Assembly (NCBI GenBank): GCA_963787415.1
Contig: CAWBCO010000006.1
Coordinates: 186,001-250,000, forward strand
Direction: 5' to 3'
DNA length: 64,000 nucleotides
Source: CAVUWL01 sp963787415
GTDB taxonomy: Bacteria > Actinomycetota > Thermoleophilia > Solirubrobacterales > 70-9
Shown: one piece after another, positions 56,501 to 64,000 of the stretch
Layout: every line of letters starts with the position of its first letter
Numbering within the stretch: the stretch's first letter is position 1
Position numbers and translations under genes: made by a program
The notes under the pieces: generated by a model
Databases searched by the model: none
What the model was told of the DNA's origin: nothing
The model's input: the letters and a program-made list of their open reading frames with translations, nothing else

Positions 56501-56681
56501 CAATGCGCTTCTGCCCGCGGGATGGGGCAACTCGAAGGGCGCACGCATGCGGGTAGAGCAGTCGCTTCTTGCAGAGTCGTGGAACCCCGATTACTCGGTC
56601 CTGGGATTTGACCTCGACGATCCCGCGCCACCGTTCCTGGGTCCGGCCGTCGATGAGCTTGCGAAATCCGATGCGGACTGA
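53536..56681 (+). CDS. hsdR: Type I restriction endonuclease subunit (one frameshift near 55850)
   Basis: ATG 53536 overlaps the hsdS stop (ATGA). The nuclease domain is at about residues 20-230, with DTVLLVNGIPLVIAEYKSY as the D...ExK part of the PD-(D/E)xK site. The helicase core has TQGSGKTLTMV (motif I), VDEAHRSQ (motif II), FGFTGTP-like YGFTGTPIDR (motif III) and LTGFDAPIEQVMYLDKPLRD (late motifs). After EDTRDCLP the frame breaks at about 55850. The correct continuation ALRRLRDPDVAKGFEQSFKT runs in the next frame to 56681. As read, translation ends at 56064 with a nonsense tail, losing about 270 C-terminal residues used for complex assembly. The enzyme is therefore doubtful. Confidence 0.88.
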
Positions 56682-57501
56682 AGCGCAAAGACCGCGCAGC
56701 GCCCGTATCACGATCAACGGCCGTGCGGTCGACTATCGCGTCCGTCCCACAGATACTCAGAGCCGTATGCGCATCCGCGTCGGTATCGGAGGAGTCGAGG
56801 TACTGCAGCCGATCTCGCGTGAGCCAAATGATGTCAAGGCGTTCGTGCGAACACATGGCGAGTGGGTGCTCGATCAACTCGATCGAGCGGATCGCCTGCG
56901 GCATGCCCTCCGCGTCAGCCAGACGCCCGTCGGCGCGATTCTGCTAGGAGGAAACCCAACGCCGATCGAGGTTGACGAGACACCCCGGTGGGGAGGATCG
57001 AACCGCGTGCTTCTGGGGCCCCAGGGGCTCGTGATAGCGCGGGGGCGCGGCGCGACCATAACGCCTGCCAGGACCCTTGAGAACTGGCTCCGGCGCCAGG
57101 CGCGAGTCCTCATCGAGCCACTCGTTGACAGCTACGCTTGCAGGCTCTCTGTGACGCCAGGTCGCATCTATGTCATGGACCAACGCACGAAGTGGGGAAG
57201 CTGCTCTCATCTACGGAACCTATCCTTTAATTGGCGTATCGTCATGGCGCCACACGAAGTACTCAGATACTTGGTCGCACACAAGACTGCCCACCTAGCC
57301 GTGCCCGATCACTCGCAGAAGTTCTGGCTGACCGTGCAGAGCATTTGCCCCGAGTCCGAGCGTGCGCGGCAGTGGCTTTTCGCAAATGGTCACCGCCTCC
57401 TTATCGACCTAGAGCAGTGCTGCTCGAACGCCGTAGCAACGGCGCCGCGAAGCGCGCCTACTCTTGCCGAAGCAGATCCATCGAGCTTCATCCCTCTTTG
57501 A
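56671..57501 (+). CDS. YgjP-like (DUF45) metallopeptidase with altered HExxH
   Basis: ATG 56671 overlaps the hsdR stop by 11 nt; an in-frame ATG at 56653 is possible. The family hallmark MDQRTKWGSCSHLRNLSFNW is present, followed by RIVMAPHEVLRYLVAHKTAH and VPDHSQKFW. In active members the zinc motif is HExxH; here it reads HKTAH, so the catalytic glutamate is replaced by lysine while both zinc histidines and the downstream D-H-S-x-x-F-W remain. YgjP-like genes are frequent companions of type I restriction operons, with unknown role. A single G-to-A change (GAG to AAG) could explain the lysine. This copy is probably inactive as a protease. Confidence 0.85.
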   Translation: MRTEAQRPRSARITINGRAVDYRVRPTDTQSRMRIRVGIGGVEVLQPISREPNDVKAFVRTHGEWVLDQLDRADRLRHALRVSQTPVGAILLGGNPTPIEVDETPRWGGSNRVLLGPQGLVIARGRGATITPARTLENWLRRQARVLIEPLVDSYACRLSVTPGRIYVMDQRTKWGSCSHLRNLSFNWRIVMAPHEVLRYLVAHKTAHLAVPDHSQKFWLTVQSICPESERARQWLFANGHRLLIDLEQCCSNAVATAPRSAPTLAEADPSSFIPL

Positions 57502-57750
57502 CCTTTCTGCGTGGATCCGAGCTGAGCGATGGACGGTGGCGCTTGTTTGTTACATCACGCCCAGCGTCGGATCAAAGCCCATGCGTTGAACTGCGATCGT
57601 CGCCTCCGTCTGCGTAGTCGCGTAGAGGGCGTCACCGGCCTTTATCGGGCGCAAACGGGCGCAAAGCCGCTTCCAGGGATTGAGCGATACGCAAAAAAGA
57701 GGGCGATCCGCAAGCAATAGATACCCACCATTTACAGGGATTTCCGGCGA

Positions 57751-57823
57751 TGGGCGGTACTGGGCTCGAACCAGTGACCTCCTGCTTGTAAGGCAGGCGC
57801 TCTCCCAACTGAGCTAACCGCCC
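57751..57823 (-). tRNA. tRNA-Val (anticodon UAC)
   Basis: On the minus strand a complete cloverleaf folds. The acceptor stem is GGGCGGT with ACCGCCC, the D arm GCTC with GAGC, the anticodon stem CCTGC with GCAGG and loop CTTACAA (anticodon TAC), and the T arm ACTGG-TTCGAGC-CCAGT. Discriminator A is at 57751; CCA is not encoded. The 3' 44 bases are repeated exactly at 12372-12415. The gene sits at the right border of the 45-kb segment, its 3' end facing into it, which is the usual geometry for an integration target. Confidence 0.95.
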
Positions 57824-58078
57824 GGGGACGAATCTTTTGGCTCTGTGATGCGGTTTGCTGCCCCTGATCGGAGCAGCGAATCATCAAGGGTAGCGGCGAA
57901 ATCGCGCTCCCTGCCTGTTCCCTGCCCATTCCCCGCCCTACCTAACGAGCTTGGGCCCTCTGGCGATTTCCACCCTGCCTGACCCGTGTTCGCCTGTTCG
58001 TCTCGCTGGCGCTGGTGTATCCGGGCAGCTCCGCAGCCTTGAAAGACGGGAACGGCTCCACACCCACGGACTTGCTTC

Positions 58079-58086
58079 GCTCAAAT
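58079..58086. repeat. 8-bp target-site duplication, left copy (GCTCAAAT)
   Basis: GCTCAAAT here is repeated in direct orientation at 60914-60921, exactly outside the inverted repeats of the IS256-family element. IS256 elements make 8-9 bp duplications on insertion. Confidence 0.7.
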
Positions 58087-58225
58087 GGTCATGTCGGTAG
58101 AAGTGGTGTAACAGGCGCGTAGGGGCCGGAACGAAGTTCCGGCCACCGCGGGCCCCAGACTCGTCGGTTGAGGTCCAACCCAATCGACGAAAGATGTCAT
58201 GAGCAGTCTGTCTGCCCGACGTGTA

Positions 58226-58294
58226 GGGACCTCCTCAGCTCAAGCGCGGAGTGGTCCGCGCAGGCATTCAAACCGTGGAGCTTGAGGAGGCCCC
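58226..58294 (+). promoter_or_regulatory. Leader hairpin covering the IS110 transposase ribosome binding site
   Basis: GGGACCTCCTCAGCTCAAGC (58226-58245) pairs, with a 3-nt bulge and one mismatch, with GCTTGAGGAGGCCCC (58280-58294). Inside, GCGGA (58246-58250) pairs with TCCGC (58255-58259). The right arm contains GAGGAGG, the ribosome binding site for GTG 58297. Folding would hide it and limit transposase synthesis. In IS110-type elements the non-coding end also encodes a bridge RNA; this structured leader could be part of it. Both roles are inferred. Confidence 0.45.
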
Positions 58295-58296
58295 GA

Positions 58297-59314
58297 GTGA
58301 CAATCGTAATGGGACTTGATCAGCATCGAGCGCAGATCACCGCCGACTGGCTGGATACCGAGACCGGCGAGGTGAAGCGCGGGCGGGTGGCGCCGGCGGA
58401 CCGTGCTGGGCGTGCGCAAGTTCTTGGGCGGTTTCGACGGCCAGGAGCTCGAGGTGGCGTTGGAGGCGACGACGGGCTGGCGGTTCGTGGTCGAGGAGCT
58501 GCGGCGGTCGGCGCCGTGGTGCATCTGGCCGAGCCGGCGGAGACCGCGGCGCGGCGGGGACCGAAGAAGCGCGCGAAGACCGACCGCGCGGACGCCAGGC
58601 ATCTGCGCGAGCTGCTGATGATCGAGCGGCTGCCGGAGTCGTGGATCCCGCCCGATCACATCCTCGATCTGCGCGCCGGGTCAGGTTGCGGCACACGCTC
58701 TCTGAGCAGCGCTCGGAGTGGCAGCAGCGGATCCAGGCGGTGCTCTATCACCACGGCTGCCCGCAGCGCCGGCAGCTGATGGTCGGCGACGGGCGCGAGT
58801 GGCTTGCGGAGCAGCCGCTGCCCGCGACCGCGCGCGAGCAGGTCACGGTCGCGCTCGCGATGATCGACGCGCTCGAGGCGCAGATCGCGCCGCTGGATAA
58901 GGAGCTGCGCGCCTATGCGCGCCGCCAGGCGGGGTGCAAGGCGCTGATGGCCCACTACGGGATCGGGGAGCTGACCGCGGTCACGATCCTCGCCGAGCTC
59001 GGTGATTGCACCCGCTTCTCCTCCTCGCGTCAAGCGGTCCGCTACGCCGGGATGGACATCACCGTGTATCAGTCAGATCAGCGTCGCGCGCCCGGGCACA
59101 TCTCCCGCCAAGGACCGCCGGCGCTGCGCTGGGCGCTGTATGAGGCCGCGCAGGTCGCCAGGCGGCGCGAGCGCAGCCCGATCGCGAGTACTACCTGGCC
59201 GCCAAGGAGCGGATCGGCGGCAACCGCGCGTGCCTGTCGGTCGCGCGCAAGCTGCTCAAGCGCAGCTACCACACGCTGCGCGAGCTCGGCGAGGAGGCGC
59301 TGGCACCCGCATGA
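58297..59314 (+). pseudogene. IS110-family (DEDD/Tnp20) transposase, frameshifted
   Basis: GTG 58297 follows GAGGAGG by 6 nt and starts TIVMGLDQHRAQITADWLD, with the first acidic residue of the RuvC-like DEDD domain. The protein then changes frame several times: FLGGFDGQELEVALEATTGW (second acid), TDRADARHLRELLMIERLPE (third and fourth), and AGCKALMAHYGIGELTAVTI. Then come AVRYAGMDITVYQSDQRRAP and GHISRQGPPALRWALYEAA, with the Tnp20 serine. The end is REYYLAAKERIGGNRACLSV, stopping at 59314. At least four indels separate these blocks. IS110 enzymes are RNA-guided recombinases without terminal repeats, in keeping with none being visible around this gene. Confidence 0.85.
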
Positions 59315-59636
59315 GCTTCCCCGTGCGCGCCAAGCCCTTCGTCACACCGATGCGCCGCGGCCGGCTCCCGGCAAGCTCCTGCCGCCACGCCCGCGTGGAC
59401 GGCCTAGAAAGACTGAGCGGCCGCAACGCTTCCCCCAGCGGGATCACCCCATCAAACATCATGTCGCCGGCCCCGGAGCCAACCCGAGGGTCGCGGACCG
59501 AAGTAAGGCTGGGCGCCCGCGCGCACACCACCCGCATCATCAACCGCGCACACGCGCCACCCCAACCGCAGTCAACCCCGACAACCCCGGACCCTGCGCT
59601 TGACGGCGGGTCCCTGCACAAGTAAGGAACACCACG

Positions 59637-60874
59637 ATGGCCGAGAGCCAGAGCATGACGACCCCCGAGGTCGTCGCCAAGACCCTGATCACAGAGCACT
59701 CCGACTTCCTGCGCGAGGCGGTGGCGATCGTCGCCGCCGAGCTGATGGAGTCCGAGATTGGCGCTGAGATCGGTGCCGGGCGAGGCGAGCGAAGCGCCGA
59801 GCGCGCCGACCCACCGAAACGGCTACCGGGCAGAGGCTTTGGGAGACCAGGGTCGGGGAGATCGAGCTGGCGGTTCCCCGCAAGCGCAAGTGGCGAGGCA
59901 GCTACTTTCCGAGCTTCCTGGAGCCGCGCCGCCCCTGTGAGCAGGCCCTCGTCAGCGTCGTCATGGAGGCCTACGTCAATGGCGTCTCGACCCGCAAGGT
60001 CGACCGCCTGGTCGAGCAGCTCGGTATCTCCTCGATGAGCAAGGACCGGGTCTCGCGGATCTGCCGCGAACTCGACGAGCGAGGTCGAGGCCTTCCGCAG
60101 CCGGCCCCTGGAGGGCGCGCTACCCCTACCTGTGGCTGGACGCCAAGCACCTGAAGGTCAGAGACCGCGGTTCGTGTGCGCTCCAAGGCGCTGGTGATCG
60201 CCTATGCGGTCCATGAGACCGGCTGCCGCGAGGTGATCGGGATCGACATCGGTGAGGCCGAGACGGAGGCCTTCTGGGTGGCGTTCCTGCGCGAGCTGGT
60301 CGCCCGCGGCCTCTCGGGAGTTCGCCTGGCGATCTCTGATGAGCACCAGGGACTGAAGGCGGCGATCGCCAGGGTGCTCGGCTGCCCCTGGCAGCGCTGC
60401 ACGGTCCACTTCGTCCGCGAAACATGCACGGTCACTGCCGCCGTGATGCAGCGCGGCCTGGTCTCCGCCGCGCTGCGCGAGATCTTCAACGCCGCGGATG
60501 CGAAGCCGCCCGCGAGCGCTCGGCGGCGGTGCTCGAGCGCCTCGGCCCGACCGTCCCGAAGGTCGCCGAGCTCCTCGAGGACGCCGAGGAGGACCTGCTC
60601 GCCTTCTACCGCTTCCCGCCAACGCACTGGTCGAAACTGCAGATCGACCAACCCCCTGGAGCGAGTCAACCGCGAGGTCGGCCGCCGAGCCGACGTCGTC
60701 GGGATCTTCCCCAATGACGCCTCCGTGATTCGGCTTGCCGGCGCCCTGCTGATCGAGCAGAACGACGAGTGGCTTGTTACCCGCCGCTACCTATCGGCGG
60801 AGTCGATCGCCCTGGTCCTCGAGGACCAGGGCGAGGAGAACCCAGAGGAGGTGCAATCACTGGAAGCTGCGTGA
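59637..60874 (+). pseudogene. IS256-family (mutator-type) transposase, frameshifted
   Basis: ATG 59637 opens MAESQSMTTPEVVAKTLITE and continues with AAELMESEIGAEIGAGRGER. The rest is spread over three frames: GEIELAVPRKRKWRGSYFPS, LVSVVMEAYVNGVSTRKVDR, YPYLWLDAKHLKV (first catalytic Asp), GLSGVRLAISDEHQGLKAAI (second Asp) and QRCTVHFVRE. The last part is NPLERVNREVGRRADVVGIF (catalytic Glu) to the stop at 60874. All three DDE residues are recognisable, but about five frameshifts prevent a full product. Flanking inverted repeats and target duplication show it once transposed as a unit. Confidence 0.85.
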
Positions 60875-60913
60875 GGACCGACGAGTAGTTACACCACTAC
60901 CTACGACTTGACT

Positions 60914-60921
60914 GCTCAAAT
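60914..60921. repeat. 8-bp target-site duplication, right copy (GCTCAAAT)
   Basis: Direct repeat of 58079-58086 immediately outside the right inverted repeat of the IS256-family element. Confidence 0.7.
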
Positions 60922-61134
60922 TGAAGACTGACGGATCGCATGGGAGAATATGGACGCTATGGATGGGACACATCAACATAGGCAGGACGCAGCTGAAAGT
61001 TCACCGTCTCGAAGGGGCGTCACGGCCAGGCGCAGGCTCAAGAAGTTGACTAGATCGATCGCCCATATTCGGCGAGCATCTGTAAGAGTTCCCAGGGGTG
61101 CGGTCAGCCCGCCATTGCGCAAGTGGAGGATGAG

Positions 61135-61774
61135 ATGCGAAGTTTGTCATCCAGATTGATCTATCCCGTCCTGATGACGACCCTCGTCGTCCTTGTAGGG
61201 CTGAGCGAAGAGGCGCATGGGGCCACCAGCAGCAGGGCGTACCCCGAGAGTCTCCTTTTCAGCGCTCTAAACCCACATGCCCATATCCAGCGTGGACTCA
61301 TGGAGCTCAACTTCGAGGCGGTGAAGGACGGGACCAGGGTCGAGACCATCGAGCCCCAGCGCTTCACCGGCTTTCCTGACCCAGCAAACCCGCTTCAGAC
61401 CGAATTGGGATTCGCCGCAGTCGCGGTCCAACTGAGGCTGTCTTGCGATCTCCGGGTGGAAGAAAACGCTGAATTGAACAACTCCTACTGGATCCAGACC
61501 GGGCACGAGGAACTGGGGGGTATTTCGGTGCGCCACAACCGATTCAGCTATAAAGGAACCGCCTATGATGGGCGTGTCCATGAGGGAAACATCATGCTCC
61601 ACAGGCAAGTTCACCCACGGAGGCACCGTCGCTGGAGGCGGCGTTCGGGTCTGGGGAGAAAAAATGGAGAACGGACTCGGTGAACCACTCACCAACTGCG
61701 ATTCAGAGCCCGGCGAAAAGAGCGCAACAAGAGGCAAACCATTCAAGTGGCGGATCGTTGGAGCCCCATATTAG
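61135..61774 (+). pseudogene. Exported hypothetical protein, frameshifted near 61600
   Basis: ATG 61135 has GGAGG 6 nt upstream and gives a signal peptide (LIYPVLMTTLVVLVGLSEEA ending AHG). The mature part (HIQRGLMELNFEAVKDGTRV, FAAVAVQLRLSCDLRVEENA, GHEELGGISVRHNRFSYKG) reads as beta-rich protein. After NIML the first frame turns Arg/His-rich and stops at 61683. The next frame reads TGKFTHGGTVAGGGVRVWGE and ends naturally at 61774. One indel in CTCCACAGGCAAG near 61600 explains this. No family is recognised; it is probably secreted. Confidence 0.6.
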
Positions 61775-61781
61775 CCACCCA

Positions 61782-61967
61782 ATGGCCGTGGAACTGCGCA
61801 GGATTCAAAAGCAGTCGAAGCAAGCGTCAGAGTCAGCGCCGAATTTCGCTAAGCCCTTCGTATGGATTGCAGGCATTGTTGTATTCATCTTCTCCATATT
61901 CATCGCCGCGGTGTTCGGCTTGACCAAGTCTATGAAGCCACTATATCGCCGTGAGCGTTCTGCTTAG
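61782..61967 (+). CDS. Small single-pass membrane protein (61 aa)
   Basis: From ATG 61782 the protein is MAVELRRIQKQSKQASESA, then a hydrophobic helix (FVWIAGIVVFIFSIFIAAVF) and a short basic tail. It starts 8 nt after the preceding frameshifted gene, suggesting one transcript. The frame is also open to an earlier ATG at 61680, but that part overlaps the upstream gene and looks like its shadow. Function unknown. Confidence 0.5.
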   Translation: MAVELRRIQKQSKQASESAPNFAKPFVWIAGIVVFIFSIFIAAVFGLTKSMKPLYRRERSA

Positions 61968-62336
61968 ACGCGATCTAAGCCATTACTGAGGTCCTAAACG
62001 ACTGTGGACGATCAACGCCCGCTCCCAGATTAGGTTTCGATTCCTAGACAACAACAGGAACTAACCACTGTGAGCTATTTTGGAAATGTCATTGTTCGTT
62101 CCGCCCAACTGACGCGAGCCTTCAATTGCGAGTTCTCTGAATTCGCCAAGGTTACCCCCGACAAGTGGATGAGTCATCCTCTAGATATCGAGTTTGGTTA
62201 AAGGTGTAACAGTCAAACGGGAGACGCCCACCGCCCGGCAGGATTCAGGGAAATTGCCGAGCTCCTCGGCTAAGATGAGCAGCAGCGGGAATGAGCAAGC
62301 TGTCGCAAATTGCCGAGAAGTAAGATTTGCCCCCAC
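61968..62336. other. About 370 bp with no recognisable gene
   Basis: AT content is higher here than in the flanks. I see no conserved frame, no tRNA fold and no strong hairpin; the promoter of the next gene should be here. Confidence 0.35.
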
Positions 62337-62822
62337 ATGATCGCCGATTGCAAGCGAAGCCTCGGTCGGTTGCTAACGTCGTTGGTGGTCGGCGTTTGCG
62401 CGGCAGGCTTGGTCTTGTTGTTTTCACCCGCGAACGGGGGGGCCAACCCACTGCCAAGGGGAAAGCACTGCGGGCTGTTCACAGCGGTTATCCAATGGGT
62501 AGATGCGGAACACATCCGCGGCTACTTCTACAGCTACGGCGTGACTCATATGACGTGCCACAGGCCGCACCTGTTCGTCGCATCTGATCCGACCGTCATA
62601 GCCACGCTGGCTGTCGACGGCAGCCGCCACCCATATGGCTTTACGTGCGTCGTTTCGCCAGTTGCCAGCTCCGGAGAAGACCTCCATAGCGGCTCCTGTT
62701 TCAAGGGCAATCCGCGCAAGCCAAAAACCCTAAAGGCGGTCGTATGGGGACCCGAAACCGAATGTGCGATTCCCGATCCTCCGTACACGCCTGAAACGCT
62801 TCCAGCAAAGTGCCATACCTAG
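62337..62822 (+). CDS. Secreted hypothetical protein (161 aa)
   Basis: ATG 62337 is preferred to 62310 because it places a signal peptide correctly: MIADCKRSLGRLLTSLVVGV, then CAAGLVLLFSPANGGA. The mature region contains six cysteines (KHCGLF, HMTCHRP, FTCVVSP, GSCFKG, TECAIP, AKCHT), enough for three disulfides, and a WVDAEHIRGYFYSYGVTH segment. No known family is recognised. Cysteine pairing and export fit a small extracellular protein. Confidence 0.65.
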   Translation: MIADCKRSLGRLLTSLVVGVCAAGLVLLFSPANGGANPLPRGKHCGLFTAVIQWVDAEHIRGYFYSYGVTHMTCHRPHLFVASDPTVIATLAVDGSRHPYGFTCVVSPVASSGEDLHSGSCFKGNPRKPKTLKAVVWGPETECAIPDPPYTPETLPAKCHT

Positions 62823-63089
62823 CGCCAGACGCGGCGGGCAGAGTAGCTCGAAGATCTGGGTCTCGCTAGCCCATGTGCAAGCGGCTCTTTTTGCGCGGCG
62901 TAGCTGGACCAGGAGAGGCTACGCGCGCTCCTGCCTTCGCGTGATTGGGCGCGCCCCCTGCGCCATCGATACTCGCTCTCGCTCGGTACCGTGGCGAGCG
63001 GTGGGAGTGGTGGCACTCCGAATTGGACGCTCGTCTCGCGAAGAATGCAGCTGACTTCCACCTCGCCCGGACAGGTAGCATCAGGGTCC

Positions 63090-63830
63090 GTGCCACTTGA
63101 CGCTGGCATCCGTTTTCCCGGCGAGTCCGAGGATTACCGCAAGGCCCGCAACAGTCTGCTCGAGGTGGAGACGGAGTTGCGCGCCAACCTCGAGCGAGTC
63201 GCCGAGCAGCGCCGCTCGCTGCCGCGGGGCGGCCCCGTTCCCAAGGATTATCGCTTCGAGGAGGCTTCCAAGGGGGGCGGCAAGGTCTCCATTTCGGAGC
63301 TGTTTGAGCGTGAGAAGGACACGCTCGTCATCTACAGCTTCATGTTCCCGCGCTACTCGGGCGATATGAGGCCGGGAGCGACCGTGGGAGAGACGAGTCA
63401 GTTACCGCTCGAAGAGCAGCCGTGTCCCTCATGCACATCGATCCTCGACTCACTCGACGGCGCCGCCCGCCAGCTCGCGCGGCGGGTAAATTTGGCCGTC
63501 GTGGCAAAGACCGCACCCGAGCGGCTCCACGCCTTCGCCGGCGAGCGCGGCTGGCGCCATCTGCGGCTGCTCTCCTCGCGCAATAACAGCTACAACCGCG
63601 ATTACAACGCGGAGTCCCCGGAGGGCGAGCAGAGCCCGATGATCAACGTGTTCGTCCGTGCCGGCGATGAGTGCCGCCACACCTGGGCGAGCGAGCTATT
63701 CTACGCGCCACGGGAGGAAGGCATGAGTTCGCGCCACGTCGACCTGATCTGGCCGACCTGGAGCATCCTCGACCTGACTCCCGAGGGTCGGGGCGGGCCC
63801 GACGAGGACCTCTCCCAGCTCAGTAGTTGA
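63090..63830 (+). CDS. DUF899-family thioredoxin-like protein
   Basis: GTG 63090 gives about 246 residues; an upstream in-frame start at 62991 is possible but adds a non-conserved tail. The landmarks are RKARNSLLEVETELRANLER, VPKDYRFEEASKGGGKVSIS, DTLVIYSFMFPRY, PCPSCTSILDSLDGAARQLA, NLAVVAKTAPERLHAFAGER and the end STWSILDLTPEGRG-like TWSILDLTPEGRG. This is the DUF899 pattern, a thioredoxin-fold family with a CxxC-like PCPSC. A redox or peroxidase-like role is only suggested by the fold. It stands alone on the plus strand. Confidence 0.82.
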   Translation: MPLDAGIRFPGESEDYRKARNSLLEVETELRANLERVAEQRRSLPRGGPVPKDYRFEEASKGGGKVSISELFEREKDTLVIYSFMFPRYSGDMRPGATVGETSQLPLEEQPCPSCTSILDSLDGAARQLARRVNLAVVAKTAPERLHAFAGERGWRHLRLLSSRNNSYNRDYNAESPEGEQSPMINVFVRAGDECRHTWASELFYAPREEGMSSRHVDLIWPTWSILDLTPEGRGGPDEDLSQLSS

Positions 63831-64000
63831 AGCCGGCGGTGGAGCCATGCTCTCGAAATGGGAATGACGTAATGGACCCAAGTAGAGCGAGATGCGACGC
63901 CGCAGGCGTACCGCGTCGATCCGGTTGCGAGCGCATCGATGGATGTCACTGACTCCCACTCTCGACGTAAGCGACGATCTAGCGGCGAGCGTTGCTCCCT
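63831..64000. other. Window end, no gene identified
   Basis: The last 170 bp show only short frames and no recognisable motif. Confidence 0.3.

Larger units (their letters stand above)
58087..60913 (+). mobile_element. IS256-family element with nested IS110-family transposase
   Basis: The ends are imperfect 26-bp inverted repeats matching at 20 positions; the inner 11 bp AGTGGTGTAAC (58102-58112, and its complement at 60888-60898) are identical. An 8-bp direct repeat, GCTCAAAT, flanks both ends (58079-58086, 60914-60921). IS256 elements are normally 1.3-1.5 kb; this one is 2.83 kb because an IS110-type gene lies between the left end and the IS256 transposase. The IS110 part is therefore either a later nested insertion or a passenger. 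Both transposase genes have several frameshifts, so the element is probably dead. Confidence 0.75.

Noticed and set aside
60950..61159. 69-residue plus-strand frame after the IS256 element
   Set aside because: Basic, low-complexity sequence overlapping the start of the exported gene that has a good GGAGG site.
1..64000. CRISPR array
   Set aside because: No set of regularly spaced identical repeats was seen anywhere; the only exact repeats are the att core, IS ends and short operator words.

Overview
The window looks like chromosomal DNA of a high-GC soil actinobacterium, most likely class Thermoleophilia (Solirubrobacterales-like). The evidence is very large secreted NHL/Fn3-like/TolB-like surface proteins with the 'DCRAYELVSP' signature and basic His-rich tails, many GTG/TTG starts, and two-unit TetR regulators. 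This taxonomic call is inference from protein style; no rRNA is present.

Layout. 1-9.6 kb: a leftward operon of giant secreted proteins alternating between two families, class A (NHL propeller + Fn3-like + TolB-like propeller) and class B (about 930 aa, internally repeated, no recognised family). It diverges from an intact double-TetR regulator at 10.1-11.4 kb. 11.5-13 kb: an IS982-like relic, a 44-bp copy of the 3' half of a tRNA-Val gene, and a strong hairpin. 13.1-28.8 kb: a second, five-gene leftward surface operon (A-A-B-A-B in transcription order) whose genes overlap or abut. It diverges from a paralogous double-TetR gene broken by two frameshifts (29.4-30.7 kb). 31.0-35.0 kb: two tandem large serine recombinases with an unusual C-terminal repeat, flanked by gene debris (HTH, TSUP transporter, alpha/beta hydrolase). 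36.2-38 kb: an XRE regulator, a PASTA lipoprotein and a secreted protein. 38.1-42.3 kb: six rightward genes, each overlapping the next by 1-8 nt, ending in a tyrosine integrase.

42.8-57.5 kb is a conflict/defence island. It holds a ThsB-like TIR gene plus an Nmad2 gene, a DUF433/PIN-like toxin-antitoxin pair, and an IS1595 relic. Next is a TIR - SLOG - MazG-like operon facing a gene for the helical domain of 5-hmdU DNA kinase, the family linked to phage DNA base hypermodification. A type I restriction-modification operon (hsdM, hsdS, hsdR, YgjP-like protease) with several frameshifts follows. The complete tRNA-Val(UAC) gene is at 57.75 kb. Its 3' half is duplicated in the same orientation at 12.37 kb, so a 45.4-kb segment is bracketed by att-like repeats.

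58.1-60.9 kb: an IS256-family element with inverted repeats and an 8-bp target duplication, carrying a nested IS110-family transposase; both transposases are frameshifted. 61-64 kb: small secreted or membrane proteins and a DUF899 thioredoxin-like protein.

The most novel candidates are the TIR-SLOG-MazG-HMUDK cluster (45.57-49.41 kb) and the ThsB-like TIR/Nmad2 pair (42.8-43.9 kb). Frameshifts concentrate between 29 and 62 kb, while about 24 kb of surface-protein genes stay open. This fits decay of the island better than uniform sequencing error, but read-level checks are needed.
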